Assembly (NCBI GenBank): GCA_965651265.1
Contig: CBFGRV010000004.1
Location: 45,112 to 109,111 of the forward strand
Reading direction: 5' to 3'
Source of the DNA: CBFGRV01 sp965651265
Lineage (GTDB): Bacteria; Bacteroidota; Rhodothermia; Rhodothermales; VXPQ01
DNA: 64,000 nt
Positions 33,930-42,944 of this stretch are shown here, one piece after another; the first letter of the stretch is position 1, and each line of letters starts with the position of its first letter. The notes under the pieces were generated by a model. That model was not told the origin of the DNA, did not search any database, and saw only the letters and a program-made list of their open reading frames with translations. A program made the position numbers and the translations under genes.

Positions 33930-34424
33930 ATGTCCATCAAGATATTCACCACCGGCGGCACCATCGATAAGACCTACTTCGACGCCAGGAGTGAATACGA
34001 GGTCGGCGATCCTCAGATCATCGATATTCTGCGTATCGCAAACGTCTCGGTGGAATACGAGATAGAGACGCTGCTGAGAAAAGACAGCCTCGACATGACG
34101 AATGAGGATCGTGCGTACATCCTGGAGCGCGTGCGTGAGGAGCCCAGCAGCCGCATCCTGATCACGCACGGAACCGACACGGTCATCGAGACGGCGAACG
34201 TGCTGAAGCAAGTCGAGGGCAAGACCATCGTGCTGGTCGGATCACTAAGCCCAGCTCAATTCCGGGACAGCGATGCGGAGTTCAACATCGGATTTGCATT
34301 CGCGGCCGTTCAGACGCTGCCGCAGGGTGTGTACATCACGATGAACGGACGAGTGTTTCATCCGGATCGGGTGCGAAAGAATAGAAGTCGCAATCAATTC
34401 GAGGAGATTGCGGGGCCCTCGTAA
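33930..34424 (+). CDS. Single-domain asparaginase-like protein
   Basis: 164 residues equal to only the N-terminal domain of a type-I/II L-asparaginase (~330 residues). The two active-site loops are present: FTTGGTIDKTY (~6-16, first Thr) and ITHGTDTVIETA (~77-88, Thr-Asp). The C-terminal domain is absent, the protein ends with an intact stop, and the following 285 bp contain no remnant. Similar one-domain proteins occur in other bacteria; whether they are enzymes is unclear. It lies 11 nt after hutG and may be part of the hut transcript. Confidence 0.8.
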   Translation: MSIKIFTTGGTIDKTYFDARSEYEVGDPQIIDILRIANVSVEYEIETLLRKDSLDMTNEDRAYILERVREEPSSRILITHGTDTVIETANVLKQVEGKTIVLVGSLSPAQFRDSDAEFNIGFAFAAVQTLPQGVYITMNGRVFHPDRVRKNRSRNQFEEIAGPS

Positions 34425-34709
34425 GGCGGTACTCGATGATCGCCGAAAAAGCCGATGACCGTTGAAGGCCGGCATGTGGATGGCTGTGGAAAATTTTTAT
34501 CCCGCATCTCTCGGGGGCCATTTTTCGGATGAAAGCTCCGTGATTCTGAAGAATTTGCTAAAGTTCAGCAGATGCTTCATATTCCTTTCCGATGTGGACA
34601 ACCGGCGCGCACTGCGAGGTATGGAGCAAATGGAATAGAGCTTGTGCGGTCGCCACTCCCTGGCTTCGAACTCGTCGAGAACTAACACTCTCCACAAAGC
34701 GGTTGGTCC

Positions 34710-36365
34710 ATGGGTGACAGTCACCTCGGCGGCCTCTTGGAGGCATCGCCGATGATGCTGCGCCGGGCGGCGGGCGTACTCGTGGCCGGGCTTTTGTTGA
34801 CGTTTGGAGCGGCTATCCGTGTGATGGCTATGCCGGGGGCCACGCCCTGGCCGGAGCTGGGCGGAGCCCTTCTTCTGCTCGCGGTTGTCGGACTTTCGTT
34901 TCGGAGTCGAAGGGTCAGGGACTATCTGGGTGTCATCCTCGAGGCATCTCTCTTTCTGACCGCAGGATGGTTCATCTATCTTGCCGCCCTCGCGCGGTTC
35001 GAGCCATCGTCGCTGATAGGTCTCCCTGCCGTTTATGCTACGCTTGGCGTGGCCTACGCCCTCTCGTCAGCCCATCGGGCGAGGACCGCTTTATTCATGG
35101 TGATCGCCGCGCTCGGGCTGGTTGCCGGTGCGATCGCGTCGCCCACTCCCGCACCGTGGCTCGCGATCGCCTCCGTGGCAGTTACCGGGGCCGTCGCACT
35201 CGTCGTCATCGCGGCCCTGTTCGCCGTGCATGGCCGGCACCTCGCTGCACGGCGGCACTACGAGTCCGTCATCGATCAGGCAGAAGAAGGCATCTTCCTT
35301 CTCGATGTCGCGGAAAGCGTCGTCCGTCGTGCCAATCCATCGTTCTGTCGGATGTCGGGGTGGACTATCCGCGAGCTGGCCGAGACGTCGCCCGCAGAGA
35401 TGTTCGCGCTGGAGGAGAATGGACGTGCACCCGACTTCCGCTCCGTGGCCGAAGCCGGGCGGGTGCTCGACTGCCTGCTCCGACGGCAAGATGGCGAGCT
35501 GATTCCCGTGGAGCTGCGTGCAGACCGCCTCGATCAAGGGAGCCGCTCGCTGCTGAGCGTCGTCGTCAAAGACGTGGTCGCGCGCAGGGAGTACGAGGAG
35601 CGCCTCAAGAGCGTCAAGCAAAGCCTCGAGGAAATCACACGCTTCAAGTCGTCGCTGCTCGCCAACATGAGCCACGAAGTGCGCACGCCGTTGTCGAGCA
35701 TCCTGGGATGGGCGGCCGTTCTGAACGACGAACTCCCTGAGAGACAGCGTGAGTTGGTACACCTGATCGAAAACAGCGGGCGCCGGCTTCTCAATACGCT
35801 CAATTCGATGATCGAGCTAGCGCATCTCCATGCCAACACGATGAACATCCGCCCGGCCCTGGTCGACGCGAACGAAGTGGTGCAGTCCACGGTGCGGGGC
35901 ATGGAAGGACTCGCCCGCGAGAAGGGACTTCGGCTAGATGTCGAGCTGTCCGCCGAGCCGGCTTGGGTACGGCTGGATCCGCGCTGCCTGCATCGCAGCC
36001 TCGTGCATCTGCTGGACAACGCCATCAAATTCACGTCCTTCGGGCACGTCTCCGTCACGGTCCAACGCGACCAAGGCCATGTCCGGGTGTCGGTCGAAGA
36101 CACGGGTGCCGGCATCGGCGAGGAATTCTTGCCGATGATTTTCGATGAGTTCAAGCAGGAATCGGCGGGGCTGTCGCGGAATCACGAAGGCAACGGCCTG
36201 GGACTACCCATCGCGCGCCGGCTCGTGGAGATGGCGGGCGGGCACATCGAGGTCCAGAGTGAGCAGGGCCGAGGCTCCACGTTCACCATCTCCGTGGTCG
36301 CTGTGGCGGCGCCGGCCGTGCACGAGCTCCACATCGAAGAACACAGGTTTGCTCAGGTGAGCTGA
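34710..36365 (+). CDS. PAS-containing membrane sensor histidine kinase
   Basis: 551 residues. About six N-terminal membrane helices (~17-175), a PAS domain (~185-295, with the NPSFCRMSGW motif), then the kinase core: H-box LLANMSHEVRTPLSSILG (~308-325, phospho-acceptor His), N-box HLLDNAIKF (~434-442), G1 DTGAGIGEEF (~460) and G2 GNGLGLPIA (~485). No receiver domain or adjacent response regulator is seen, so its partner is elsewhere. The stop overlaps the UbiA start (TGATG), linking this kinase to the isoprenoid-lipid genes. Confidence 0.9.
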   Translation: MGDSHLGGLLEASPMMLRRAAGVLVAGLLLTFGAAIRVMAMPGATPWPELGGALLLLAVVGLSFRSRRVRDYLGVILEASLFLTAGWFIYLAALARFEPSSLIGLPAVYATLGVAYALSSAHRARTALFMVIAALGLVAGAIASPTPAPWLAIASVAVTGAVALVVIAALFAVHGRHLAARRHYESVIDQAEEGIFLLDVAESVVRRANPSFCRMSGWTIRELAETSPAEMFALEENGRAPDFRSVAEAGRVLDCLLRRQDGELIPVELRADRLDQGSRSLLSVVVKDVVARREYEERLKSVKQSLEEITRFKSSLLANMSHEVRTPLSSILGWAAVLNDELPERQRELVHLIENSGRRLLNTLNSMIELAHLHANTMNIRPALVDANEVVQSTVRGMEGLAREKGLRLDVELSAEPAWVRLDPRCLHRSLVHLLDNAIKFTSFGHVSVTVQRDQGHVRVSVEDTGAGIGEEFLPMIFDEFKQESAGLSRNHEGNGLGLPIARRLVEMAGGHIEVQSEQGRGSTFTISVVAVAAPAVHELHIEEHRFAQVS

Positions 36366-37201
36366 TGCTCCATTTGGGGGCGTATCTCGGGCTCATCCGC
36401 CCGCTCAATCTGCTCATCACGGCTGCCGGAGTCATTCTGGGGGGTGTGCTTGCCCTCGAGTCGGTTGTTCCCGGCAGCGAGCCTATCGACAGGCTTCTCG
36501 GCGCGGCGCTCGCAGCCATGTTGGTTGCAGCGGGTGGAAACAGCATCAACGACGTTTTCGATCTCCGCATCGACGCCATCAATCGACCGGATCGCCCCCT
36601 ACCATCCGGAAGGCTCTCGATCGGGGCGGCGCGCGGCGTCTGGGCTATTTGTACGCTGGCCGGCATCTTCACGGCCGCTATGGTCTCGCCGTTGCATCTG
36701 GGCGTCGCTGCAACCGCGGCGGCGCTGCTGTACGTCTACAGCGCCCATCTGAAGCCCAGGCCGTACTCGGGCAATGCCGTGATCGCGTCGCTCGTCGCAC
36801 TGGCCATCCTGTTCGGGGGGTGGGCGGTGGGATCCTCGGTCTCCGCCTACGTAGCGGCCGGCTTCGCCTTCTTGACGACCTTCGCGCGCGAGCTGATCAA
36901 AGACATGGATGACGTCGAGGGCGACCGCGAGGAGGGGGCGCGTACCGCGCCGATCGTGTTTGGCGTAGCGCACACGAGGCTCGTGGCGACAGCCGTGCTC
37001 GTTCTAACCATCCTGCTTACACCAATTCCCTTCCTCACGATGGACTACGGTCCTCTCTTCCTTTTTCTTGTGCTATTCGTCGATCTGATTCTGTTGCGCG
37101 TCGTATGGCTACTTCCGAACGCCCCGAGAACGGGGCGTTCCGCCAGCTCGTGGATGAAAACGGCCATGGTAGGAGGCATCCTCGCTCTCTTCGTAGCCTG
37201 A
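36365..37201 (+). CDS. UbiA-family prenyltransferase (digeranylgeranylglyceryl-phosphate-synthase-like)
   Basis: 278 residues, about eight to nine helices. Two Asp-rich Mg-prenyl-diphosphate motifs are present: NSINDVFDLRIDAIN (~60-74) and KDMDDVEGDREEGART (~179-194). The RPLNLLITAAGVILGG start and the NRPDRPLPSG segment fit the archaeal ether-lipid/GGGP branch of UbiA more than UbiA/MenA proper. It could join a polyprenyl chain to a glycerol-phosphate or a quinone/tocopherol-like acceptor. It is followed by two geranylgeranyl-reductase-like genes, which suits an isoprenoid lipid pathway. Confidence 0.85.
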   Translation: MLHLGAYLGLIRPLNLLITAAGVILGGVLALESVVPGSEPIDRLLGAALAAMLVAAGGNSINDVFDLRIDAINRPDRPLPSGRLSIGAARGVWAICTLAGIFTAAMVSPLHLGVAATAAALLYVYSAHLKPRPYSGNAVIASLVALAILFGGWAVGSSVSAYVAAGFAFLTTFARELIKDMDDVEGDREEGARTAPIVFGVAHTRLVATAVLVLTILLTPIPFLTMDYGPLFLFLVLFVDLILLRVVWLLPNAPRTGRSASSWMKTAMVGGILALFVA

Positions 37202-37269
37202 TTCCGGGGCGGCACTAACGAGGCGGCATCACGCCTCACGGTCGGCGTTCAAATCACCTTCTGCATCGC

Positions 37270-38496
37270 ATGGCTGGGTACGACCTGATAGTGGTCGGGG
37301 CAGGGCCCGGCGGGGCTACGGCGGCGGCTCTGGCGGCGCGTCGCGGGCTGCGCGTTTTGCTCGTAGACCACGCGCGATTCCCCCGCGACAAGGTGTGCGG
37401 CGATGCCATCAGCGGCAAGAGCCTCGAGGTCTTGCGGGAGCTCGGCATCATCCAGCGGGTGGCGAGTGCGGCCTCGGTGCCAAGCTGGGGAGTCCTGTTT
37501 TCGGGCCCGGGGGGTGCGGAGGTGGCGATCCCCTTCGCGCCAAACGGATCGATCGGGGAGCCGCCTGGCTTCGTGTGTGCGCGCGAGATCTACGATGACC
37601 TCCTCGTGAGGCGGGCGAGCGAGCTCGGCGCGGAGGTGCGCGAGGGGTGTGCCGTCGAAGGCCTGGTTCGAGAAGGATCTTCCGTACGGGGCGTGGTGCT
37701 GCAAAACGGCGCGACAGACAAAGAAATCCGCGCCCCTCTCGTCGTGGGGGCCGACGGCGCCTACTCCGTCGTCGCGCGCTCGCTGGGGTTGCAGCAGCTC
37801 GACGAGGACCACTACTACGCCGGGGTTCGCGCCTACTATGAAGGTCTTGACGGCTTTCGCCCCGGCAACTTCATCGAGCTCCATTTCGTGGATGAAGCCA
37901 TTCCCGGGTATTTCTGGATCTTTCCGATGGCCGACGGGCGGGCAAACGTAGGTCTGGGCACGTTGAGCTCGCGCATCAAGAAGCACGGGCTGCGGCTCAA
38001 GGAAGTGCTGGAGGCGACGATAGAGAGCCCGCGCTTCCGCGAGCGGTTCGCCGGAGCCCGGCGAGTCGGGAAGGTGACGGGATGGGGGATGCCGCTCGGC
38101 TCCGCGCCTCGACCGCTTTCCGGCGACGGATGGATGCTCGTCGGCGATGCCGCAAGCCTGATCGACCCGTTCACGGGGGAGGGAATCGGCAACGCCATGC
38201 TGAGCGGATCGATCGCCGCGAGGGTCGCGGCCGAGGCCCTGCGAACCTCCGATTCCCCGGGGGCAGACGCGCTCGCCGGGTACGGCACGGCGGTCCATGC
38301 GGCCCTCGACGCCGAGCTGCGACTTAGCTACGTGCTTCGCCGTCTGGAGCGGTGGAAGTGGCTTCTCGAGGCCGTTATCCGAAAGGCGGGGAAGCAACCC
38401 GAGCTGGCGTCCACGATCAGCTCGATGTTCTCCGACCTGGATGCGCGTCGGCAGCTGGCGTCTCCGCTCTTCTATCTTCGCGTTTTGACCGCATGA
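37270..38496 (+). CDS. Geranylgeranyl-reductase-family flavoprotein (copy 1)
   Basis: 408 residues, FAD-dependent. N-terminal dinucleotide fold VVGAGPGGATAAALAARRG (~6-24), DKVCGDAISGKSLEVL (~40-55, the conserved PxxKxCGD-like segment), VVGADGAYSVVARSLG (~158-173), and a late FAD motif VGDAASLIDPFTGEGIGNAM (~290-309). Family members reduce double bonds of polyprenyl chains in archaeal lipids, chlorophyll phytyl or menaquinone. It is cotranscribed with UbiA and a near-copy of itself. Confidence 0.85.
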   Translation: MAGYDLIVVGAGPGGATAAALAARRGLRVLLVDHARFPRDKVCGDAISGKSLEVLRELGIIQRVASAASVPSWGVLFSGPGGAEVAIPFAPNGSIGEPPGFVCAREIYDDLLVRRASELGAEVREGCAVEGLVREGSSVRGVVLQNGATDKEIRAPLVVGADGAYSVVARSLGLQQLDEDHYYAGVRAYYEGLDGFRPGNFIELHFVDEAIPGYFWIFPMADGRANVGLGTLSSRIKKHGLRLKEVLEATIESPRFRERFAGARRVGKVTGWGMPLGSAPRPLSGDGWMLVGDAASLIDPFTGEGIGNAMLSGSIAARVAAEALRTSDSPGADALAGYGTAVHAALDAELRLSYVLRRLERWKWLLEAVIRKAGKQPELASTISSMFSDLDARRQLASPLFYLRVLTA

Positions 38497-38509
38497 ACGT
38501 CCCGCCGAG

Positions 38510-39736
38510 ATGAGTCAGGGTGCATACGATCTGGTGGTAGTGGGCGGTGGCCCGGGGGGCGCCACAACGGCGGCCTTCGCGGCACGGGCAGGACTTCGCA
38601 CGCTCGTCATCGAAAAGTTCGACTTTCCGCGCGACAAGGTCTGCGGCGATGCCGTGAGCGGAAAGAGCATGGGGGTTCTGCGCCGGCTTGGCCTGGAGGA
38701 TCGGATCGAAGAGTTGCCCTACATGCCCATCAATGGCGTGACCTTCGGGGCTCCGGGCGGCGACCGGGTCAGCATTCCATTCACCCGAAATGGGACCGAC
38801 GATTCGATGGCCGGCTTCGTTTGCCGCCGGATAGCGTTCGACGTCCTTTTGCACGACGCGGCGGTCGCCGCAGGTGCCGAAATCCGGCGCGGAGACGTGC
38901 GCGAGTTGATTCGTGACGACGGTCGTGTGCGCGGTGTCCGCGCCGAGATCGACGGCCGCCGGCAGGAGGTGCGGGCGCCTCTCGTCGTCGGCGCTGACGG
39001 AGCGTATTCGACCGTCGCCCGCTCGCTCGGGATGCCGCAACTCCGCCCTCAACACTACGTGGCCGGTCTACGATCCTACTACGAGAACCTGGGCGGCTAC
39101 GTGCGACCTGGCTTCATCGAATTGCACTTCGTGGAAGAGGTGCTCCCCGGCTACTTCTGGATTTTCGAGCTGCCGAACGGCGAGGCCAATGTGGGCATCG
39201 GGATGCTAAGCGCCAACATCAAGAAACGCGGCATCCATCTGAAGGACGTGCTGAAAGAGGTAGTCTCGAGCCGGAATTTCGCGGCCCGCTTTGCCGATGC
39301 GCGGCCGGTCGGCCGGGTAGTCGGCTGGGGGCTGCCGATGGGCTCGGAGCCCCGACCCATGGCGGGCGACGGATGGATGCTCGTCGGTGATGCGGCGAGT
39401 CTCATCGATCCCTTCACGGGCGAAGGCATCGGCAACGCCATGCTCTCCGGCATGCACGCGGCGGAATGGGCCCTGCGCGCGTGCGAGGCGGGCGACTTTT
39501 CCGACGCCTTCCTTCGTGGCTACGAACGCGAGGTGCTCGGCGCGCTAAAGAATGAGCTCAAGCTCAGTCACACGCTGCAGCGACTCCTGCAATGGAGGGG
39601 GCTCGTGGATGTCGTTATCCGGAAGGCCGCGCGTTCGGAGGAGCTGGCCTCGACGATCAGCGCCATGTTCGATGACCTCAACGTGCGTCGCCGCCTTCTC
39701 TCGCCTCGCTTTTACCTGGGCCTCCTGGCTGCCTGA
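38510..39736 (+). CDS. Geranylgeranyl-reductase-family flavoprotein (copy 2)
   Basis: 408 residues, exactly the same length as the upstream copy and colinear with it throughout: VVGGGPGGATTAAFAARAG, DKVCGDAVSGKSMGVL, VVGADGAYSTVARSLG and VGDAASLIDPFTGEGIGNAM. Clear divergence elsewhere argues for an old tandem duplication with possible division of labour, for example different double bonds or substrates. It lies 13 nt after copy 1 and overlaps the glycosyltransferase start (TGATG). Confidence 0.85.
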   Translation: MSQGAYDLVVVGGGPGGATTAAFAARAGLRTLVIEKFDFPRDKVCGDAVSGKSMGVLRRLGLEDRIEELPYMPINGVTFGAPGGDRVSIPFTRNGTDDSMAGFVCRRIAFDVLLHDAAVAAGAEIRRGDVRELIRDDGRVRGVRAEIDGRRQEVRAPLVVGADGAYSTVARSLGMPQLRPQHYVAGLRSYYENLGGYVRPGFIELHFVEEVLPGYFWIFELPNGEANVGIGMLSANIKKRGIHLKDVLKEVVSSRNFAARFADARPVGRVVGWGLPMGSEPRPMAGDGWMLVGDAASLIDPFTGEGIGNAMLSGMHAAEWALRACEAGDFSDAFLRGYEREVLGALKNELKLSHTLQRLLQWRGLVDVVIRKAARSEELASTISAMFDDLNVRRRLLSPRFYLGLLAA

Positions 39737-40908
39737 TGTCGTTGTTTGCTGCCGTCGTGCTCGGGCTCTCGGTTCTCTACGCCGCCCTCATGGGGAGCGC
39801 CGCCATCGGACTCGTTCGCCTGATTCGGCGCGAAAAAGTCGTGCCTCCGGAGGCTCGCCCATCGAGTTCAAATCAGGATGGGCTTCCGAGCGTGAGCATC
39901 CTCGTTCCCGCACGCAACGAGGCGGGGACTATCGAAAGCTGCCTCGATTCTGTGTTCGCGAACGACTGCCCGGAGCACCTCTACGAGGTCATCGTGATCG
40001 ATGACGGGTCGACGGACGGCACCGGCGCCCGGGTTCGACGACATCCACGTGCCCGGTCCATCCGGCTGATCGAGGTGGAGGACGAGGGACGCGTCACCGG
40101 ATCGCACAAGAAGCATGCCCTGGCCAGGGGCGTGGCCGCTGCGCGGGGCGCGATCATCCTCACGACAGATGCCGACTGCACGGTGTCGCCGACCTGGATT
40201 CGATCGATGATGTCGCGTTTTGAGGAGGGTGTTGGGATCGTGACGGGGCCCGTGCTCTATCGTGATGATGGGCGATTCTTCGGGCGATTGCAATCCCTCG
40301 AGTTCCTGGGGTTAGTGGCGCTGGGACACGGGTTTGTCGGTATCGGTCGGCCACACTTATGCAACAGCGCCAATCTGGCCTATCGTAGACAGGCATATGA
40401 CGAAGTCGGCGGTTATGATGGCGGTGTCGAGGCTGCGACCGGCAACGACGAACTCCTGCTCCATCACATCGCTTACGGCAGCCGGTGGACGGCCGCGACG
40501 TGCATTGCGCCGGAGGCGGCCGTTTTTACGAATCCATCCCCAAGCCTTTCCAGCTTTTTCGATCAGCGGCGGCGCTGGGCCTCCGCTCACGCGAAATACC
40601 CGCTTCGCCACCTTACCGTGATCAGCCTTCTTTGCTACCTGTTCTATGTCGCGCTTGCCGCATCGGCGCTGATGTTGCGGTGGGAACTGCTCATGGCCGC
40701 TCTCGTCCTCAAGGCTTCTGCTGAGGCTGCTGTGCTTGCACCCGCTGCCTGGATTTTCGGCCGCCTCAAGCTGCTTCCGCTGCTCGTCATCGCGCAACCC
40801 GCGCAGATCGCTTACGTGCTGATCATTGGATTTGCGGGTACGTTCGGCGGGTACGAATGGAAGGGCCGCGTACAGGCTGGAGAAGGCAGGCGCATCATGG
40901 CCAGATAG
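39736..40908 (+). CDS. Membrane-anchored family 2 glycosyltransferase
   Basis: 390 residues. An N-terminal helix (~4-24) is followed by a GT-A domain with SILVPARNEAGTIESCL (~54-70), VIVIDDGSTDGT (~86-97), TTDADCTVSP (DxD, ~140-149) and the acceptor-site QRRRWASAH (~276-284, Q-R-x-R-W). Two to three C-terminal membrane helices complete it. The architecture fits processive or lipid-linked transferases. Overlap with the reductase gene suggests it glycosylates the lipid made by this operon, or is involved in glycosylated carotenoid/terpenoid synthesis. Confidence 0.85.
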   Translation: MSLFAAVVLGLSVLYAALMGSAAIGLVRLIRREKVVPPEARPSSSNQDGLPSVSILVPARNEAGTIESCLDSVFANDCPEHLYEVIVIDDGSTDGTGARVRRHPRARSIRLIEVEDEGRVTGSHKKHALARGVAAARGAIILTTDADCTVSPTWIRSMMSRFEEGVGIVTGPVLYRDDGRFFGRLQSLEFLGLVALGHGFVGIGRPHLCNSANLAYRRQAYDEVGGYDGGVEAATGNDELLLHHIAYGSRWTAATCIAPEAAVFTNPSPSLSSFFDQRRRWASAHAKYPLRHLTVISLLCYLFYVALAASALMLRWELLMAALVLKASAEAAVLAPAAWIFGRLKLLPLLVIAQPAQIAYVLIIGFAGTFGGYEWKGRVQAGEGRRIMAR

Positions 40909-40987
40909 TGAGGCGGCACTGGCCGCACCAGAAGCCCACGGCCTCGGAAACGAGTTGCACCTTGTTTGATAACGGACGCCCAACTTG

Positions 40988-41518
40988 ATGGCTGCGCGCC
41001 GGTTCAATGCCGATCTGGTCGAACGTGCGCAACGCGGCGATGCGGATGCGCTGAGCGACCTCATGGAGAAGCTGCAGCCGATGCTGCGCGCCTTCTTTGT
41101 GTCGCGGCTGGGAGCCCGGAGCGAGGTGGATGATCTGGTGCAGAATTCTCTGATGCGGCTACATCGTGGACTGCCCGATCTGAACGACCGCTCGGCTCTC
41201 AAATCCTTCGTGATGCGAGCGGCGATTTTTGAGCTGCAGGATTACTACCGCGGCCGATATGCCCCGAAGGAGCGCCTGTATGATCCAACGATGCCCCCCG
41301 ACGGCGCAGAGGAGAGCGAGAGCTCGTTCGCCGGTGTGGATGCCGAACGGATCACCTCCGTGCTCTCCGATAAGGCACGAAAAATCCTCGAGATGCGCGA
41401 ATACGGATACCGGTACGAGGAAATTGCGGCGAGCCTGAACACCACAGAAGCAGCCGTCAAGATGCAGGTGAAGCGTGCCTTCGAGAAGATGCGCGAGCAT
41501 CTGGAGCGCGAACCATGA
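40988..41518 (+). CDS. ECF-type RNA polymerase sigma factor
   Basis: 176 residues. Region 2 includes DADALSDLMEKL and SEVDDLVQNSLMRLHRG (~34-62). Region 4 ends with RKILEMREYGYRYEEIAASLNTTEAAVKMQVKRAFEKMR (in two parts, ~127-170). It should direct transcription of the FecR/TonB-receptor locus downstream. An ATG 3 nt after a possible TTG is preferred. The next gene, a FecR-like anti-sigma factor, follows after about 100 nt, the usual order for cell-surface signalling. Confidence 0.9.
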   Translation: MAARRFNADLVERAQRGDADALSDLMEKLQPMLRAFFVSRLGARSEVDDLVQNSLMRLHRGLPDLNDRSALKSFVMRAAIFELQDYYRGRYAPKERLYDPTMPPDGAEESESSFAGVDAERITSVLSDKARKILEMREYGYRYEEIAASLNTTEAAVKMQVKRAFEKMREHLEREP

Positions 41519-41624
41519 GCCGGCGGAATTCAGAACGCCGTTCCGGCGAAGCGCCGCTGTCGTACGTTACCTTTTCTGATTGTCTCGCGGCTTCCTTGTT
41601 GAGCGGCCAGGCCTCCTATCCATC

Positions 41625-42848
41625 GTGAACGACCCACTGGATCATATCATCTTCTTCAGGGACCTGCCGCCGGAACGGCAGTCGGACCAGCGCGCCCGGT
41701 TGCTCTCCGACTCGGACACGGCCACGGTCTTTGAAGCGTGGGAGAGACTCCGCGAAGAGGTCCGTCGTAACCTCGTGGAAGCCTTTCCGGATCCCGATCT
41801 TTTCGTGCTCCACGTGCTGGTCGAGCTAGGCCACGAACAGGTTCTGCGTGAGGAGGAGCGGGCACGTGTAAGGGAGACCCTTCCGGCGCTGAGGCACGCC
41901 CTGGATCAGCATCCGGGCCTGGCCGCTGTCGTGGATGAGATTCGCTCGGCAGCCGAGAGCTTTGATCGGATCTGGGACGAACAAATGAGCCCGGCGACTT
42001 CGTCAGGCCGGACGCCAGGTTCGACGCGTTCTGCTCCGTCGATGCGGCACGAGCGCCCGCCGCAGCCATCGCGGCACACCGTGCGTAGCCCCCGAGGTGA
42101 GCCCGGTCGCACACGTCCAAGGGGCCGCTGGGGTGTGCGGGCCGCCGCCGCCGTGTCATTTGGCGTCTTCCTCGCCCTCCTCGTCTTCGTGCTCCAGCGC
42201 GAGCATGGAATGACGACCGTGGCCACGGCCGGGGAAGCGCGCATCGTGGATCTGGGCGATGGATCCAACGCCCGCCTTCTTCCGCACTCACGGCTCTCCT
42301 TTACATCGCCCGATGACGCCGCGCCGCTGGGCCGACAAGCCGTCCTCGAGGGCAATGCCTACTTTGAGATCGCTCCCGCACATGGAGGATTCGTCGTCAA
42401 GACCGGTACGGCGCAGATGACGGTACTCGGTACATCCTTCGGCGTGCGCGCGAGCGAGGACGAAACGGAGGTCGTGCTGGCCGACGGACGCCTTTCCGTT
42501 TCCGCGCGGCACGATCCCGCCGCCACGGTAGTGCTAAGAGCTGGTCAGGTGAGTCGCGTTGCGGCCGGCTCGCCTCCATCCACCCCGGAGGACGTGGCCG
42601 TGCACGAGCAGTTATCGTGGACTGGACTTTTCGTTTTTGCGTCGACGACCTTTTCCGAAATTGCCGAAGCGTTGCAGGACCACTACGGCGTCGACGTGGA
42701 GGTCACGGCGGATATTCGAGGCGAACGACTGACCGGACAATTCGAACAACGCCAGCCCCTCGCGGAGATCCTTCACACGCTGGCCGCCGCAGCCGGAGCC
42801 AACATCCACCCCACGCCCGACGGCGGATATCGGATCGCCCGCGACTGA
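41625..42848 (+). CDS. FecR-family anti-sigma factor
   Basis: About 407 residues. A cytoplasmic sigma-binding N-terminus (~1-165, with a Pro/Arg-rich linker) is followed by one membrane helix (AAAVSFGVFLALLVFVL), a periplasmic FecR domain (ATAGEARIVDLGDGSNARLL, ENAYFEIAPAHGGFVVKT-type segment) and a C-terminal DUF4974-like module (FASTTFSEIAEALQDHYGV). The start is uncertain: I use GTG before NDPLDHIIFF; a TTG 45 nt upstream would also be in frame. It receives the signal from the STN domain of the next gene. Confidence 0.85.
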   Translation: MNDPLDHIIFFRDLPPERQSDQRARLLSDSDTATVFEAWERLREEVRRNLVEAFPDPDLFVLHVLVELGHEQVLREEERARVRETLPALRHALDQHPGLAAVVDEIRSAAESFDRIWDEQMSPATSSGRTPGSTRSAPSMRHERPPQPSRHTVRSPRGEPGRTRPRGRWGVRAAAAVSFGVFLALLVFVLQREHGMTTVATAGEARIVDLGDGSNARLLPHSRLSFTSPDDAAPLGRQAVLEGNAYFEIAPAHGGFVVKTGTAQMTVLGTSFGVRASEDETEVVLADGRLSVSARHDPAATVVLRAGQVSRVAAGSPPSTPEDVAVHEQLSWTGLFVFASTTFSEIAEALQDHYGVDVEVTADIRGERLTGQFEQRQPLAEILHTLAAAAGANIHPTPDGGYRIARD

Positions 42849-42944
42849 TCGAGGCCGGGCGCGCACCGGTCAATTGATTGACGATCCATTCGGGGTTATC
42901 TTTCCGCCCTGCCTATCTGACGGCAAATCAAGATCTTGGGCGGT

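Noticed and set aside
34425..34709. Remnant of the missing asparaginase C-terminal domain after the truncated gene
   Set aside because: None of the three forward frames shows the expected domain; the 285 bp contain only short open stretches and a weak hairpin.
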